The notes under the pieces are model-generated. The model was not told the DNA's origin, did not search any database, and saw only the letters and a program-made list of their open reading frames with translations. Both the position numbers and the translations under genes were made by a program. Positions 25,137 to 34,342 of a DNA stretch of 64,000 nucleotides are shown piece by piece. The stretch is from Croceivirga sp. (GTDB lineage Bacteria > Bacteroidota > Bacteroidia > Flavobacteriales > Flavobacteriaceae): contig JANQSA010000009.1 in the NCBI GenBank assembly GCA_028284285.1, positions 1-64,000 on the forward strand, in the 5' to 3' direction. The number at the start of each line of letters is the position of its first letter. Positions within the stretch are counted from its first letter, which is position 1.

Positions 25137-25721
25137 ATTTTCCTCAAAAAGAATTCTGATATTTTGGTAGGAATTGCTAAGTGCTTTTTCCACTTTTTTT
25201 GGCCCTTTCCATTTTACCGCGGTAATCCCCTCCTCCTCTTGCGCTATCAAAGTCCCCGAATAGTCCGTAAACATCTCAAACCAATATACTTTTTTAAGTC
25301 GGTAAACCCCACTTCGCCTAAAAATATGATACGTGGTTTGCAGGTACTTTTTCACTTGAAGGTTCTTCACTCCAGTCTCCTCTTCAACTTCCCTAACCGC
25401 TGCAGCCTCAATAGACTCTCCCTTGTCTAATTTCCCCTTGGGTAAATCCCACTTGCCTTCTCTGAAAATAAACAAAACTTTGCCTTTTTTATTCTTAACC
25501 AGCCCGCCACCGGCCACAATCATTGGGATCTTGCTGGTAAACTTTTCTAAAATGTCCTCCCCCGGCTCATAGATGTACGCTTCTTTTAAAATCTTTTTGG
25601 ACAAGGAGGTTATGGCATAATCAATGGAATAGCTATCCAAAGTAAACACATTGCCTTTATGGTTACCTGGTAGGGTACTGGTGAGTATTAGTACGGACTC
25701 ATTAACAAAAACTTTATACAT
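25125..25721 (-). CDS. NUDIX hydrolase
   Basis: A 198-residue protein. The Nudix box GKLDKGESIEAAAVREVEEETGV is complete (described in parts: G-K-L-D-K-G-E, then R-E-V-E-E-E-T-G), near residues 105-127. The ~70-residue N-terminal region is not recognisable. Substrate unknown. It starts seven bases from the divergent pyrE ATG, assuming the MYKVF start, and it overlaps the M14 gene at its end. A longer frame with Met at 25742 would run into the pyrE coding sequence and is less likely. Confidence 0.88.
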   Translation of the reverse strand: MYKVFVNESVLILTSTLPGNHKGNVFTLDSYSIDYAITSLSKKILKEAYIYEPGEDILEKFTSKIPMIVAGGGLVKNKKGKVLFIFREGKWDLPKGKLDKGESIEAAAVREVEEETGVKNLQVKKYLQTTYHIFRRSGVYRLKKVYWFEMFTDYSGTLIAQEEEGITAVKWKGPKKVEKALSNSYQNIRILFEENLVF

Positions 25722-25724
25722 TTG
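25717..25724 (+). promoter_or_regulatory. Putative -7 element for pyrE
   Basis: TACATTTG matches TAnnTTTG and lies just four bases before the pyrE ATG at 25729, so the transcript would be leaderless or nearly so. It overlaps the first codons of the divergent NUDIX gene. There is no -33 TTG at good spacing. Confidence 0.4.
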
Positions 25725-25728
25725 CGCA

Positions 25729-26370
25729 ATGATTTTGAACAAGGACAGCGCTAAAAAAACAGCGGAGCTGTTGCTACAAATTAATGCAATTAAGTTGAGT
25801 CCTGAAAGTCCCTTTACCTGGGCTTCCGGTTGGAAATCCCCAATCTATTGCGACAACAGGATTATCCTCTCTTTTCCTGAAATAAGAAACTACGTCAGGA
25901 CAGAAATGGTGAAACAGATTAAACAGTTGTACGCAGCCCCTGAGGTAATTGCAGGAGTAGCCACAGGAGCCATTGGTATGGGGGTTTTGGTAGCGGCTGC
26001 CATGGAATTGCCTTTTGTTTATGTGCGTCCCGAACCTAAATCCCACGGTCGAAAAAACCAGATTGAAGGCTATTTAGCACCTGGAAAAAAAGTAGTGGTA
26101 ATTGAAGATCTGATTAGTACGGGAAAGAGCAGTCTCAATGCAGTTGACGCGCTTAGATCCTCCCAAGCCGATGTAATGGGGATGGTGGCTATTTTTTCTT
26201 ACGGATTCGATGTTGCCGTAAATAATTTTGAAAAAAATGAGGTTAACTTGCATACTTTAAGTAATTATTCCCATTTAATTGAGCTGGCCATAGCCAACGA
26301 CCATCTTAAAGAAGAGCAGTTACAGACTTTATTGGAATGGAGAAAAGCTCCGGACCAATGGAAACCATGA
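25729..26370 (+). CDS. pyrE: Orotate phosphoribosyltransferase
   Basis: A 213-residue pyrimidine-biosynthesis enzyme converting orotate and PRPP to OMP. The PRPP-binding loop VVVIEDLISTGKSS and the dimer-interface loop PEPKSHGRKNQIEG are intact. The ATG at 25729 gives the usual N-terminus ILNKDSAKKTAELLL. The SRPBCC gene starts four bases after its stop. It is divergent from the NUDIX gene. Confidence 0.95.
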   Translation: MILNKDSAKKTAELLLQINAIKLSPESPFTWASGWKSPIYCDNRIILSFPEIRNYVRTEMVKQIKQLYAAPEVIAGVATGAIGMGVLVAAAMELPFVYVRPEPKSHGRKNQIEGYLAPGKKVVVIEDLISTGKSSLNAVDALRSSQADVMGMVAIFSYGFDVAVNNFEKNEVNLHTLSNYSHLIELAIANDHLKEEQLQTLLEWRKAPDQWKP

Positions 26371-26374
26371 ACAA

Positions 26375-26773
26375 ATGCACATTGAAACAGCTAAAAAGAC
26401 CGTTAATCGTAGTAGAAAAGAAGTTTTTGAGTTTTTGACAGACATCAAAAATTTTGAGCGACTTATGCCAGAAAACCTGAACAAATTTGAGGTATTGGAT
26501 GAAGAAACCTTCAAATTTGCTTTAAGTGGTATGCCCGAAATAGTGCTTCGGACCAAAGAAAAACATCCGTTTAATAAAATAGTGCTTGGAGCCGCAAGCG
26601 ACAAATTGCCTTTTACGTTGACTGCGACCCTTGAAGAAATCAATTCCTCTTCCTGCGAAGTGCAATTGAGCTTCCAGGGGGAGTTTAATGCTATGATGGC
26701 CATGATGGTGAAAGGACCCATAACCAGTTTTATGGATACGCTATCCAATAATATGGAGGTAATTGCTCAATAG
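26375..26773 (+). CDS. SRPBCC-family (START-like) protein
   Basis: A 132-residue protein with the SRPBCC beginning, V-N-R-S-R-K-E-V-F-E-F-L-T-D-I-K-N-F-E-R-L-M-P, and a helix-grip fold pattern ending in a long C-terminal helix. Such proteins bind hydrophobic ligands; no function is known for this subgroup. It is cotranscribed with pyrE (4-base gap) and overlaps convergent birA by seven bases. Confidence 0.8.
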   Translation: MHIETAKKTVNRSRKEVFEFLTDIKNFERLMPENLNKFEVLDEETFKFALSGMPEIVLRTKEKHPFNKIVLGAASDKLPFTLTATLEEINSSSCEVQLSFQGEFNAMMAMMVKGPITSFMDTLSNNMEVIAQ

Positions 26774-27507
26774 ATCAGTTGCACTTCTTTATTGTCAAAG
26801 CTTGTTAGCACGCCATCCTGCTTGACCACCATAAGTCGGCCTGCCTCCGAAACACCAAGGATCCTTCCCTGAAAACGTTCTCCAACCGTAGGCGAAAAAA
26901 GTGAAAGGGCATCTTTTTGAAAAAGGGCGCTTTCGTATTCTTTTCGAAGTTGCTGTTGGCCGCCGGAAGCGGTGGTAAACTTAAGATATTGTTCCAGTTG
27001 ATCTAAAATTTGATCCAGCAAAGGCTCCAAATCGTAATACTGTCCCGTAATGTTTTTCATTGATGATGCTTTTTCCAGAACACCAAATTCAGTTTGGTTT
27101 ACATTAAGTCCAAATCCTATTATACAGGATCTTAAGCGATTCGCCTTGAGCAATGTCTCTATTAAAATCCCACAAATTTTTTGATTTCCTGACATTATGT
27201 CGTTTGGCCATTTCACCTTTACTCCGGGAATTGCCAGGTTACGTAACACCTTGAGGATAGCCAATGATACTGCCTGATTCAAATAGAATACTTTGGAAAC
27301 GTCAAGGTCAGAAAAATGTTTTAACACACTCACTGTTAGATTTTTACCTTTCTCAGAAGTCCAGGTATTCCCCATTTGCCCCCTCCCCTTTTGCTGATGT
27401 GTGCAACTCACTACGGTGAAATCTTCAAGTTGTTTTTTCATTGCCATCTCCTTCAAATATTGATTTGTGGATTCCGTGGCATCAAGTTTGATAATTCTCA
27501 TAGTCAT
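26767..27507 (-). CDS. birA: Biotin--[acetyl-CoA-carboxylase] ligase
   Basis: A 246-residue monofunctional biotin protein ligase. The biotinyl-AMP loop GRGQMGNTW, KWPNDIM, and ICGILIE are present. There is no N-terminal winged helix, so unlike E. coli BirA it should not repress transcription. Met3 (27501) is an alternative start. It is divergent from rsfS. Confidence 0.93.
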   Translation of the reverse strand: MTMRIIKLDATESTNQYLKEMAMKKQLEDFTVVSCTHQQKGRGQMGNTWTSEKGKNLTVSVLKHFSDLDVSKVFYLNQAVSLAILKVLRNLAIPGVKVKWPNDIMSGNQKICGILIETLLKANRLRSCIIGFGLNVNQTEFGVLEKASSMKNITGQYYDLEPLLDQILDQLEQYLKFTTASGGQQQLRKEYESALFQKDALSLFSPTVGERFQGRILGVSEAGRLMVVKQDGVLTSFDNKEVQLIY

Positions 27508-27569
27508 ACGTGCGTTTTGAACCCTTCAAGGTTATGTTAAAAACACCGTAAGGCAAAACAAAAAAGTAA

Positions 27570-27577
27570 TAACTTTG
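27570..27577 (+). promoter_or_regulatory. Putative -7 element for rsfS-ftsH
   Basis: TAACTTTG is a perfect TAnnTTTG box, 19 bases before the rsfS ATG. The -33 side is A-rich and lacks a clear TTG. Confidence 0.5.
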
Positions 27578-27596
27578 TAAAAACTAAAATTTTTGA

Positions 27597-27974
27597 ATGC
27601 AGAAAACCAAAGTTAGCGCAGATGATCTAATAGCTTTAGTAATTGCAGGAATAGAAGAGGTAAAAGGAATAGACATCAATCTTCTGGATCTTAGAGAAAT
27701 AGAAAACACAGTCTGCGACTATTTTGTGATATGCAATGGAACCTCCAACACTCACGTTAACGCCATAGTCTCTTCCATTCAAAAGACGGTAAGCAAATCT
27801 CTTAAAGACAAACCATGGCACATAGAAGGTGCAGATAACGCCGAATGGGTTTTAATGGACTATGTTAATGTTGTGGTACATGTGTTCCAAAAACATGCGA
27901 GAGAATTTTACGACATAGAAGGACTTTGGGGAGATGCTAAAGTCACTATGGTGGAGAGTGATTACAATCATTAA
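27597..27974 (+). CDS. rsfS: Ribosome silencing factor RsfS
   Basis: A 125-residue protein of the RsfS/Iojap family. Visible features are DYFVICNGTSNTHVNAI, the conserved Trp-His in K-P-W-H-I-E-G, and the C-terminal V-H-V-F-Q-K-H-A-R-E-F-Y-D-I-E-G-L-W. It binds ribosomal protein uL14 and blocks subunit joining in slow growth. It is followed by ftsH after three bases. Confidence 0.94.
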   Translation: MQKTKVSADDLIALVIAGIEEVKGIDINLLDLREIENTVCDYFVICNGTSNTHVNAIVSSIQKTVSKSLKDKPWHIEGADNAEWVLMDYVNVVVHVFQKHAREFYDIEGLWGDAKVTMVESDYNH

Positions 27975-27977
27975 AAA

Positions 27978-29948
27978 ATGGCTAAAGAAAATTCAAATAC
28001 ACCCAAAAAACCACGGTTTAGTTCGTGGTGGATCTACGGAGTGATCATTGCTCTAATTTTGGGATTCCAATTTTTTGGTAGTGCTACGTTTTCCAATACG
28101 GAAAAAACAACCACATCAGAACTTCAGGAGTTTTTGAGAAACGGTGATATTTCTAAAATTATTATTATTACCAATACCAGAAGGGCAAAAGTCTTTTTAA
28201 CAGAAGAAGCGTTAAAAAAAGATGTCCATAAAGGGGTTGCCGATAAGCCTATGCTTCCAACATCCGGCTTGGTGCCCCAGTATATTCTGGACTATGGGGA
28301 TTTACAGATTTTTCAGAATGAGATCACGGAAATAAAGAAAGAAAACAATCTGGATACCATAGTGGAGTTTGACACGGAGTCCAATGTACTGGGAGATCTG
28401 TTACTATCTTTACTCCCTTTTATTCTTCTAATCGGTATCTGGATCTATCTGATGCGTAGAATGTCCGGAGGAGCTGGTGGAGGCGCCGGAGGGCAGATCT
28501 TTAATATTGGAAAGTCCAAGGCCAAATTGTTTGACGAAAAAACGGATACGCGTACCTCTTTTAAAGATGTTGCCGGTTTGGAAGGTGCCAAGGAAGAGGT
28601 ACAGGAGATTGTAGAGTTTTTGAAAAATCCGGATAAGTATACCTCTTTGGGTGGAAAAATTCCTAAAGGTGCCCTATTGGTGGGACCTCCCGGAACCGGA
28701 AAAACACTTTTGGCAAAGGCTGTTGCCGGGGAAGCCAAAGTCCCCTTCTTTTCCCTTTCAGGTTCAGATTTTGTGGAAATGTTTGTTGGAGTAGGTGCCT
28801 CAAGAGTGCGGGATCTTTTCAAACAAGCCAAGGACAAATCACCCTCCATCATATTTATTGATGAAATTGATGCTATTGGTAGAGCTCGTGGTAAGAATAA
28901 TTTTACCGGCTCCAATGACGAACGTGAGAACACCTTAAACCAATTACTCACGGAGATGGATGGTTTTGGGACCAATACTAATGTTATTGTCCTGGCCGCC
29001 ACCAACCGTGCAGACGTTCTGGATAAAGCACTTATGCGGGCAGGCCGGTTTGACCGCCAGATCTATGTTGACCTTCCGGATATTCGGGAACGAAAAGAAA
29101 TTTTTGAGGTCCATTTAAGACCTATCAAAACGGCGGAAACGCTGGATCTGGACTTTCTTGCCAGACAGACCCCCGGGTTTTCGGGAGCAGACATCGCCAA
29201 CGTGTGTAATGAAGCTGCCCTAATCGCTGCCCGTAAAGAAAAAAAGGCAGTAACCAAACAGGATTTCCTGGATGCTGTGGATCGGATCATTGGAGGTTTG
29301 GAGAAAAAGAACAAAATCATCACTCCGGAAGAAAAGAAAACCATTGCCTTCCATGAGGCAGGTCATGCCACCGTAAGCTGGATGCTGGAACATGCAGCTC
29401 CTTTGGTGAAAGTGACCATTGTACCACGGGGGCAATCCTTAGGCGCCGCCTGGTATTTACCTGAAGAACGTCTGATCGTTAGACCGGAACAGATGTTGGA
29501 TGAAATGTGCGCCACGATGGGCGGTAGAGCGGCAGAAAAAGTGATCTTTAATAAGATTTCCACCGGTGCCTTGAGCGATTTGGAAAAAGTGACGAAACAA
29601 GCCAGAGCTATGGTCACCATCTACGGATTAAACGATGAGCTAGGTAATATTACCTATTATGATTCCAGTGGTCAGACGGAATATGGATTTACCAAACCCT
29701 ATAGCGAGGAAACAGCACAGAAAATTGATGAGGAAATCTCAAAAATAATTGAAAAACAATATCAGCGGGCCATAGAAATACTTGAGGAAAGTAAAGATAA
29801 ATTAACACAGCTTGCAGAGCGGTTATTGGAAAAAGAGGTCATTTTTAAAGATGATTTGGAAAAAATATTCGGAAAACGTCCTTTTGAAAAAGCAGATGGG
29901 TTAGAAGATACCGCTGTAGAAGATACACCTCAAGAAGAAGTGAAATAA
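27978..29948 (+). CDS. ftsH: ATP-dependent zinc metalloprotease FtsH
   Basis: A 656-residue membrane protease. Two transmembrane helices (about residues 17-35 and 134-158) flank a periplasmic segment. The AAA domain follows with Walker A GPPGTGKT (about 236), Walker [12 protein letters not shown], the second region of homology, and the zinc site HEAGH (about 459-463). It degrades misassembled membrane proteins and short-lived regulators. The acidic C-terminal tail is typical. Cotranscribed with rsfS; a hairpin follows the stop. Confidence 0.97.
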   Translation: MAKENSNTPKKPRFSSWWIYGVIIALILGFQFFGSATFSNTEKTTTSELQEFLRNGDISKIIIITNTRRAKVFLTEEALKKDVHKGVADKPMLPTSGLVPQYILDYGDLQIFQNEITEIKKENNLDTIVEFDTESNVLGDLLLSLLPFILLIGIWIYLMRRMSGGAGGGAGGQIFNIGKSKAKLFDEKTDTRTSFKDVAGLEGAKEEVQEIVEFLKNPDKYTSLGGKIPKGALLVGPPGTGKTLLAKAVAGEAKVPFFSLSGSDFVEMFVGVGASRVRDLFKQAKDKSPSIIFIDEIDAIGRARGKNNFTGSNDERENTLNQLLTEMDGFGTNTNVIVLAATNRADVLDKALMRAGRFDRQIYVDLPDIRERKEIFEVHLRPIKTAETLDLDFLARQTPGFSGADIANVCNEAALIAARKEKKAVTKQDFLDAVDRIIGGLEKKNKIITPEEKKTIAFHEAGHATVSWMLEHAAPLVKVTIVPRGQSLGAAWYLPEERLIVRPEQMLDEMCATMGGRAAEKVIFNKISTGALSDLEKVTKQARAMVTIYGLNDELGNITYYDSSGQTEYGFTKPYSEETAQKIDEEISKIIEKQYQRAIEILEESKDKLTQLAERLLEKEVIFKDDLEKIFGKRPFEKADGLEDTAVEDTPQEEVK

Positions 29949-29973
29949 CAGGCGATAGATAATCGCTCTGTTT
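29947..29973 (+). terminator. Possible weak terminator after ftsH
   Basis: AACAGGCGAT pairs with ATCGC-t-CTGTT (one bulge) across a short loop, right after the ftsH stop. Only three T follow, so termination would be partial, allowing read-through into the LUD gene. Confidence 0.4.
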
Positions 29974-29999
29974 CACTTGTATTTTGCCGTAACCTGAAT

Positions 30000-30608
30000 A
30001 TGGGATTGTTAGACAAACTTTTTGGAGGCGGAAAAAAAGTCCCAAAGGAAACTTTAGAGACCAGGGGAGATCACATGCCTGATCTGAAGATCCCACTGGA
30101 TGAAAAATTTACAATCTATTTCAAAAAAAACGGTGGCAAATTCATTTATTGCGAAGACTTTTCCGAGGTGCGGCTTGGGTTAAACAACATCATTTCCGAA
30201 AATGATTGGCAAAGCCATTCCTTCTATACCCTGGACAAAAGAATTAACGAAAGGTTTGCCACAGAAAAGATTTCTTTTACGGACAAAACAAAGGAAAGTG
30301 ACATTTTCTTTACTACCTGTGAGCACCTCATTGCCCACAATGGTTCCATTTTGGTGTGCTCTAATCAAATCAAAGAAAAAAAGCTAAATGAACTGCCCGG
30401 CAATCTCATTGTATTTGCCACTACCAGCCAATTGGTGGATTCCATCAGCGAAGCCTTAAAAATTATCAAAAAGAGGTATCAAAAAAACATCCCGGATAAT
30501 ATTACTACCCTAAAACATTTTTTACCTACTCCGGAAAATAAGAATGATTTCCTGTCTTACGGAAGTACCTCAAAAAATGTCTATCTTTTACTCCTGGAAG
30601 ATTACTGA
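30000..30608 (+). CDS. LUD-domain protein (LutC/YkgG-like)
   Basis: A 202-residue protein with the LUD fold pattern: a central segment F-F-T-T-C-E-H-L-I-A-H-N-G-S-I-L and a C-terminal region where LutC proteins end with a conserved nucleotide-like pocket. LUD proteins take part in lactate oxidation complexes, but no lutA or lutB is nearby, so lactate use is not supported. It sits between ftsH and cdsA, 51 bases behind ftsH. Confidence 0.7.
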   Translation: MGLLDKLFGGGKKVPKETLETRGDHMPDLKIPLDEKFTIYFKKNGGKFIYCEDFSEVRLGLNNIISENDWQSHSFYTLDKRINERFATEKISFTDKTKESDIFFTTCEHLIAHNGSILVCSNQIKEKKLNELPGNLIVFATTSQLVDSISEALKIIKKRYQKNIPDNITTLKHFLPTPENKNDFLSYGSTSKNVYLLLLEDY

Positions 30609-30612
30609 TCAC

Positions 30613-31416
30613 ATGAAGGAGCTTCTCCGACGATCCATCACCGGGATAGTATATGTCTTTTTATTGTTAGCCTCGGTTTTTTTGAGTTCCGATGCCTTCG
30701 ACTTTCTATTCATGGTGTTTGGCCTCGGGTGCTTGTACGAGTTTAAAAGATTAGTTAAAATAAGAGGGTATTACGTGTTCCTGGCCTACCTGGCACTGTG
30801 GTGGGCATTTATCTACATTGTTCAAAATTTCACAATTATCAGACTGTTGATGGTGATAACCTTAACGGTAAACTTAGCGCTGTTGAGTTATCTTTTTTCA
30901 AAAAAACAAACCAGATTTTCCGATATCCAAAAAGTGCTTATCGCGGTGTTTTACATTGGCGGAGGTTGCATCTTCTTAACCATGATTCCTTACAAGGACG
31001 ATGAGTTTGCCAAGTTCTTGATCATGGGCATTTTTATTTTGATATGGGTAAACGATACTTTCGCTTATCTGGTTGGCAAAACGATTGGCAAAAACAAATT
31101 GTTTCCTTCAATTTCTCCTAAAAAGACAATTGAAGGTTCATTTGGAGGTCTTATTTTTGCCTTGGTTGCGGCTTTTTTTATTGCCAAATATGAACCCATA
31201 CTAAATTTGAGTCAATGGATGATTTTAGCTGTAGTATTGGTAATTATGGGAAATTTTGGCGATTTATTGGAGTCCAAATTTAAACGCGTAGCCGGGGTTA
31301 AGGATAGCGGGGCAATTTTACCGGGACATGGAGGAATCCTGGACCGTTTGGATAGTTTAATCTTTGCCGCACCCTTCGCGTATTTGACATTAATCGTATT
31401 CAGCTATGTTTCATAA
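30613..31416 (+). CDS. cdsA: Phosphatidate cytidylyltransferase
   Basis: A 267-residue multi-pass membrane enzyme making CDP-diacylglycerol. The C-terminal signature, with F-P-S-I-S-P-K-K-T-I-E-G, G-N-F-G-D-L-L-E-S-K-F-K-R and K-D-S-G-A-I-L-P-G-H-G-G-I-L-D-R-L-D, is complete. The ATG at 30613 follows the LUD stop by four bases. Its 3' end overlaps psd by 11 bases, so cdsA and psd are coupled steps of phospholipid synthesis. Confidence 0.95.
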   Translation: MKELLRRSITGIVYVFLLLASVFLSSDAFDFLFMVFGLGCLYEFKRLVKIRGYYVFLAYLALWWAFIYIVQNFTIIRLLMVITLTVNLALLSYLFSKKQTRFSDIQKVLIAVFYIGGGCIFLTMIPYKDDEFAKFLIMGIFILIWVNDTFAYLVGKTIGKNKLFPSISPKKTIEGSFGGLIFALVAAFFIAKYEPILNLSQWMILAVVLVIMGNFGDLLESKFKRVAGVKDSGAILPGHGGILDRLDSLIFAAPFAYLTLIVFSYVS

Positions 31417-32071
31417 AGAGGGTAAAAACATCATTCTAATCACCTTTTTCCTATGTGTGATTGTTATTGTAGGAGCACACTATTTTATTTCCATGGTCGT
31501 ATTACGATGGGCCTTACAACTTGCTGCGCTGATAATTCTTGTACTCATCCTTCAGTTTTTCAGGAATCCCAAAAGACCGGTCACCCCCAACTTTGATGAA
31601 ATACTTGCCCCGGTCGATGGCAAAGTAGTAGCCATAGAGGAGGTAGAGGAAACGGAATATTTTAAGGAGCCTAGGAGACAAGTATCCATCTTTATGTCAC
31701 CTGTAAATGTTCATGTAACACGATATCCCGCCAGCGGCACCGTTACCTATTCAAAATATCATCCCGGTAAATATTTGGTTGCGTGGCATCCCAAATCCAG
31801 TACTGAAAACGAACGAACCACAGTAGTGATACATACCCCAAAATTCGGGGAGATCCTTTACCGACAAATCGCAGGTGCCGTGGCCCGAAGAATAGTGAAC
31901 TACGCAGAAGAAGGGGAACAAGTGGTACAGGGCCAGGATGCAGGTTTTATTAAATTTGGTTCCCGTGTAGACTTGCTTTTACCATTAAACTGCAAGATTT
32001 GCGTTGGATTAAATCAAAAGGTAGTTGGGGCAAGAACGTGCATAGCTATGTTAGGGGACCAGGATGATTGA
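31406..32071 (+). CDS. psd: Phosphatidylserine decarboxylase (short form)
   Basis: A 221-residue proenzyme of the short PSD family. One or two N-terminal membrane segments (about residues 8-52) precede V-D-G-K-V-V-A and S-P-V-N-V-H-V-T-R-Y-P. The C-terminal K-F-G-S-R-V-D-L contains the Gly-Ser self-cleavage site that generates the pyruvoyl group. It makes phosphatidylethanolamine. It overlaps cdsA upstream and the acyl-CoA-binding protein downstream (8 bases). Confidence 0.92.
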   Translation: MFHKEGKNIILITFFLCVIVIVGAHYFISMVVLRWALQLAALIILVLILQFFRNPKRPVTPNFDEILAPVDGKVVAIEEVEETEYFKEPRRQVSIFMSPVNVHVTRYPASGTVTYSKYHPGKYLVAWHPKSSTENERTTVVIHTPKFGEILYRQIAGAVARRIVNYAEEGEQVVQGQDAGFIKFGSRVDLLLPLNCKICVGLNQKVVGARTCIAMLGDQDD

Positions 32072-32327
32072 TGAACAATTAAAAAAAGCATTTGACCAAG
32101 CAGTGGATTTTGTAAATCGCTATACACATCCTCTGCCAGCAGACACTTTGCTAAAATTATATGCCTATTATAAAATAGCGACTAAAAACGACAGAAATCC
32201 CGGCAGTAAGACGCCTTTGATTAATGCATTTAAAGCAAACGCCCTTATTCAGGCACAGAATATCAGTGTAGAGGAAGCTATGAAAAGCTATATTGCTTTA
32301 GTTGACAATGAGATAAAAGGAGTCTAA
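32064..32327 (+). CDS. Acyl-CoA-binding protein
   Basis: An 87-residue four-helix protein. L-L-K-L-Y-A-Y-Y-K-I-A-T-K-N-D matches the ACBP signature (LYGLYKQATxGD), with the ligand-contacting Tyr and Lys. It buffers long-chain acyl-CoA. Its place at the end of the cdsA-psd cluster suggests a link to membrane-lipid supply. It overlaps the convergent desaturase-like gene by four bases. Confidence 0.9.
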   Translation: MIDEQLKKAFDQAVDFVNRYTHPLPADTLLKLYAYYKIATKNDRNPGSKTPLINAFKANALIQAQNISVEEAMKSYIALVDNEIKGV

Positions 32328-33598
32328 AGCGTGGCATTGGGGGATTGTGCTACCAATGACCGCTCCAAAAAGGTGAAATAAAAGCCGCAAAATATAGTAA
32401 CCAAAAAATAGCACCCTACTACGGCACTACCCCATTCCAGATAGGCGTTTATTCCAAACCAGTCCCCGGAAATCAAAATGACCGCTAATCCTGCGATCCC
32501 TCTTATGAGTTCCACCCAAAAGGCATATCGTTTTCTATCCATAAGGGTGGTATATCCAAAAATCCCAACAAACACAAAACCGCCAAAAATTAGCAAATTG
32601 TTAAATCCAATCGCGGTGTAATTGTAAAACATGAACAGCATTAAGCCTGTGCTAAACAAAAGTTGAAAAATGGAGTACCCTTTTAGTAGGTTGCTGGCTC
32701 CGGAGCTATATTTTGAAAAGTTATAGACATCTTCAATCTTTGAAACAGGGTATCTTTTGACCACGTCAGCAGGTCGCCATCCGGTAGGCATAAACCAAAT
32801 TCGCAATTTGTCTACCCATTTTTTCGTCCGCCAGGCATCCAGGCACAATCTCCAAAAATGCTGGAAGTTAATGAGTATAGGGTTCCAGGTGGCCGCGGGT
32901 TTCAATACCCCATATTGTGGAGGAATATGATCCAATTCCTTCTGAAAGGTCCCGAACATTCTATCCCATATGCAAAGTATTTGCCCCAGGTTTTTGTCGA
33001 TGTATTCCGGGTTAATAGCGTGGTGAACCCTATGTTGCGAAGGGGTAACGATCACATATTCTAACCAACCCATTTTTCCAATATGTTGGGTATGATACCA
33101 AAACTGCGCAAATAAATGAACGGGTGCCAGAATGGCAATGACCTCGTTGGGTACGCCTAAAAGCGCTGCAGGAATCAGTAAAAGCGCAAAGTAACCCACC
33201 ACATTGGAAATAGATTGTCTCAACGCACAAGCCAAATTGAACTCCTCACTACTATGGTGGATTACATGCTGGTTCCAAAAAATATTGACATGATGACTTA
33301 ATCGATGATTCCAATATCCGGCAAAATCAATAGCCAAAAAGGCTACCAGCCAAACTAACCAGTTGGCTTTAATTTCCAAAAGTGCTAAATGATCTACCAA
33401 AAAAGGATAACTGACCAAAACCACCGCAAGACCTAAAGAATCCTTAATAATATTGGTAAGGCCGGAGCTCAGGCTGCTCACCGTGTCCATAACATTGTGT
33501 TTTTGATCCTTCACCAGGGAGCCGTAAAGGACCTCCAGTACCACTAATCCTACAAAAAAGGGGATAGCATACAATAAGGCCGTCGCATAGGTTTCCAC
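32324..33598 (-). CDS. Sterol desaturase / fatty acid hydroxylase family membrane protein
   Basis: A 424-residue integral membrane protein. The di-iron histidine clusters are N-H-R-L-S-H-H, N-Q-H-V-I-H-H and S-Q-H-R-V-H-H, in the order of the fatty acid hydroxylase superfamily, followed by several further membrane helices (about residues 295-415) not found in short members. The substrate, perhaps a fatty acid, carotenoid or ether lipid, is not predictable. Its neighbour on the other strand is a phospholipid cluster. Confidence 0.88.
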   Translation of the reverse strand: METYATALLYAIPFFVGLVVLEVLYGSLVKDQKHNVMDTVSSLSSGLTNIIKDSLGLAVVLVSYPFLVDHLALLEIKANWLVWLVAFLAIDFAGYWNHRLSHHVNIFWNQHVIHHSSEEFNLACALRQSISNVVGYFALLLIPAALLGVPNEVIAILAPVHLFAQFWYHTQHIGKMGWLEYVIVTPSQHRVHHAINPEYIDKNLGQILCIWDRMFGTFQKELDHIPPQYGVLKPAATWNPILINFQHFWRLCLDAWRTKKWVDKLRIWFMPTGWRPADVVKRYPVSKIEDVYNFSKYSSGASNLLKGYSIFQLLFSTGLMLFMFYNYTAIGFNNLLIFGGFVFVGIFGYTTLMDRKRYAFWVELIRGIAGLAVILISGDWFGINAYLEWGSAVVGCYFLVTIFCGFYFTFLERSLVAQSPNATL

Positions 33599-33637
33599 AG
33601 GCTAAAATTAAGAATTTATGGGCATTTCCACCATTTG

Positions 33638-34342
33638 TCAATTATCCTGTAGGCTAAGTATGAATCCTTTCCCATGTACATTTTCTATACGAATCTTGCG
33701 ATCCTTTTTCAAATAGGTCCTTAATCGGGTAATGAATACATTAAGGCTCTTGCGGTTAAAATAATCGTTCTCTCCCCAAAGCTGTATGAGAATATCCCGG
33801 TGACTGCAAAGATTATTTTTGTTGTCCGCTAATAATTGTAATAACTCGCTCTCCCGACTGGTAAGGCCGGTTTCCTCCCCTTCGAAAACCAATTTTTGGT
33901 TAACGGCATCAAAAATGTAGCTGCCCAACAAATAACGTTTCGGCTCTTTGTCAGGAGGAATGACTTGTATCCTGGATAAGATGGCAGTAATTCGTGCAAC
34001 AAGTTCCTCTTCATCAATAGGCTTTTTCAAATAATCCACTGCACCTAATGAAAATCCTTTTAGCACATCAACTTTTAAAGAACGCGCCGTAAGAAAAAGA
34101 AATGGTAATTCCGGATACTTCTCTTTTATGCGTTTAGCCAAAGTAAATCCATCTACTACCGGCATAGTAACATCCAATAGCACAAGGTCAAATTCTCTTC
34201 TCTCCAAAAGGCCAATGGCCTCATTCCCATTCTTAGCCCAGTGCACAGTAAACGATTTCATACCCAGGTATTCACTCAACAGATAGCCTAAAGCTTCCTC
34301 ATCTTCTACCAGTAATATTCTGCTATTTTTATCCATGAGCAA
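33638..34342 (-). CDS. OmpR-family response regulator
   Basis: A 234-residue (or 232 from Met3) regulator. Its receiver has E-D-E-E near residue 13, phospho-Asp in LVLLDVTMPVVDGF and Lys in YLKKPID. A C-terminal winged helix follows, with SLNVFITRLRTYLKKD as recognition helix. It overlaps the stop of the kinase gene upstream in transcription, so the two form a two-component system. The target genes are unknown. Confidence 0.92.
   Translation of the reverse strand: MLMDKNSRILLVEDEEALGYLLSEYLGMKSFTVHWAKNGNEAIGLLERREFDLVLLDVTMPVVDGFTLAKRIKEKYPELPFLFLTARSLKVDVLKGFSLGAVDYLKKPIDEEELVARITAILSRIQVIPPDKEPKRYLLGSYIFDAVNQKLVFEGEETGLTSRESELLQLLADNKNNLCSHRDILIQLWGENDYFNRKSLNVFITRLRTYLKKDRKIRIENVHGKGFILSLQDN

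Noticed and set aside
28445-29005. 186-codon minus-strand ORF opposite ftsH
   Set aside because: Antisense of the AAA domain; low-complexity Ser/Pro composition, no family resemblance.
30000-30608. Lactate utilisation operon
   Set aside because: Only a LutC/YkgG-like LUD protein is present; no lutA or lutB nearby, and the context is ftsH and phospholipid genes.
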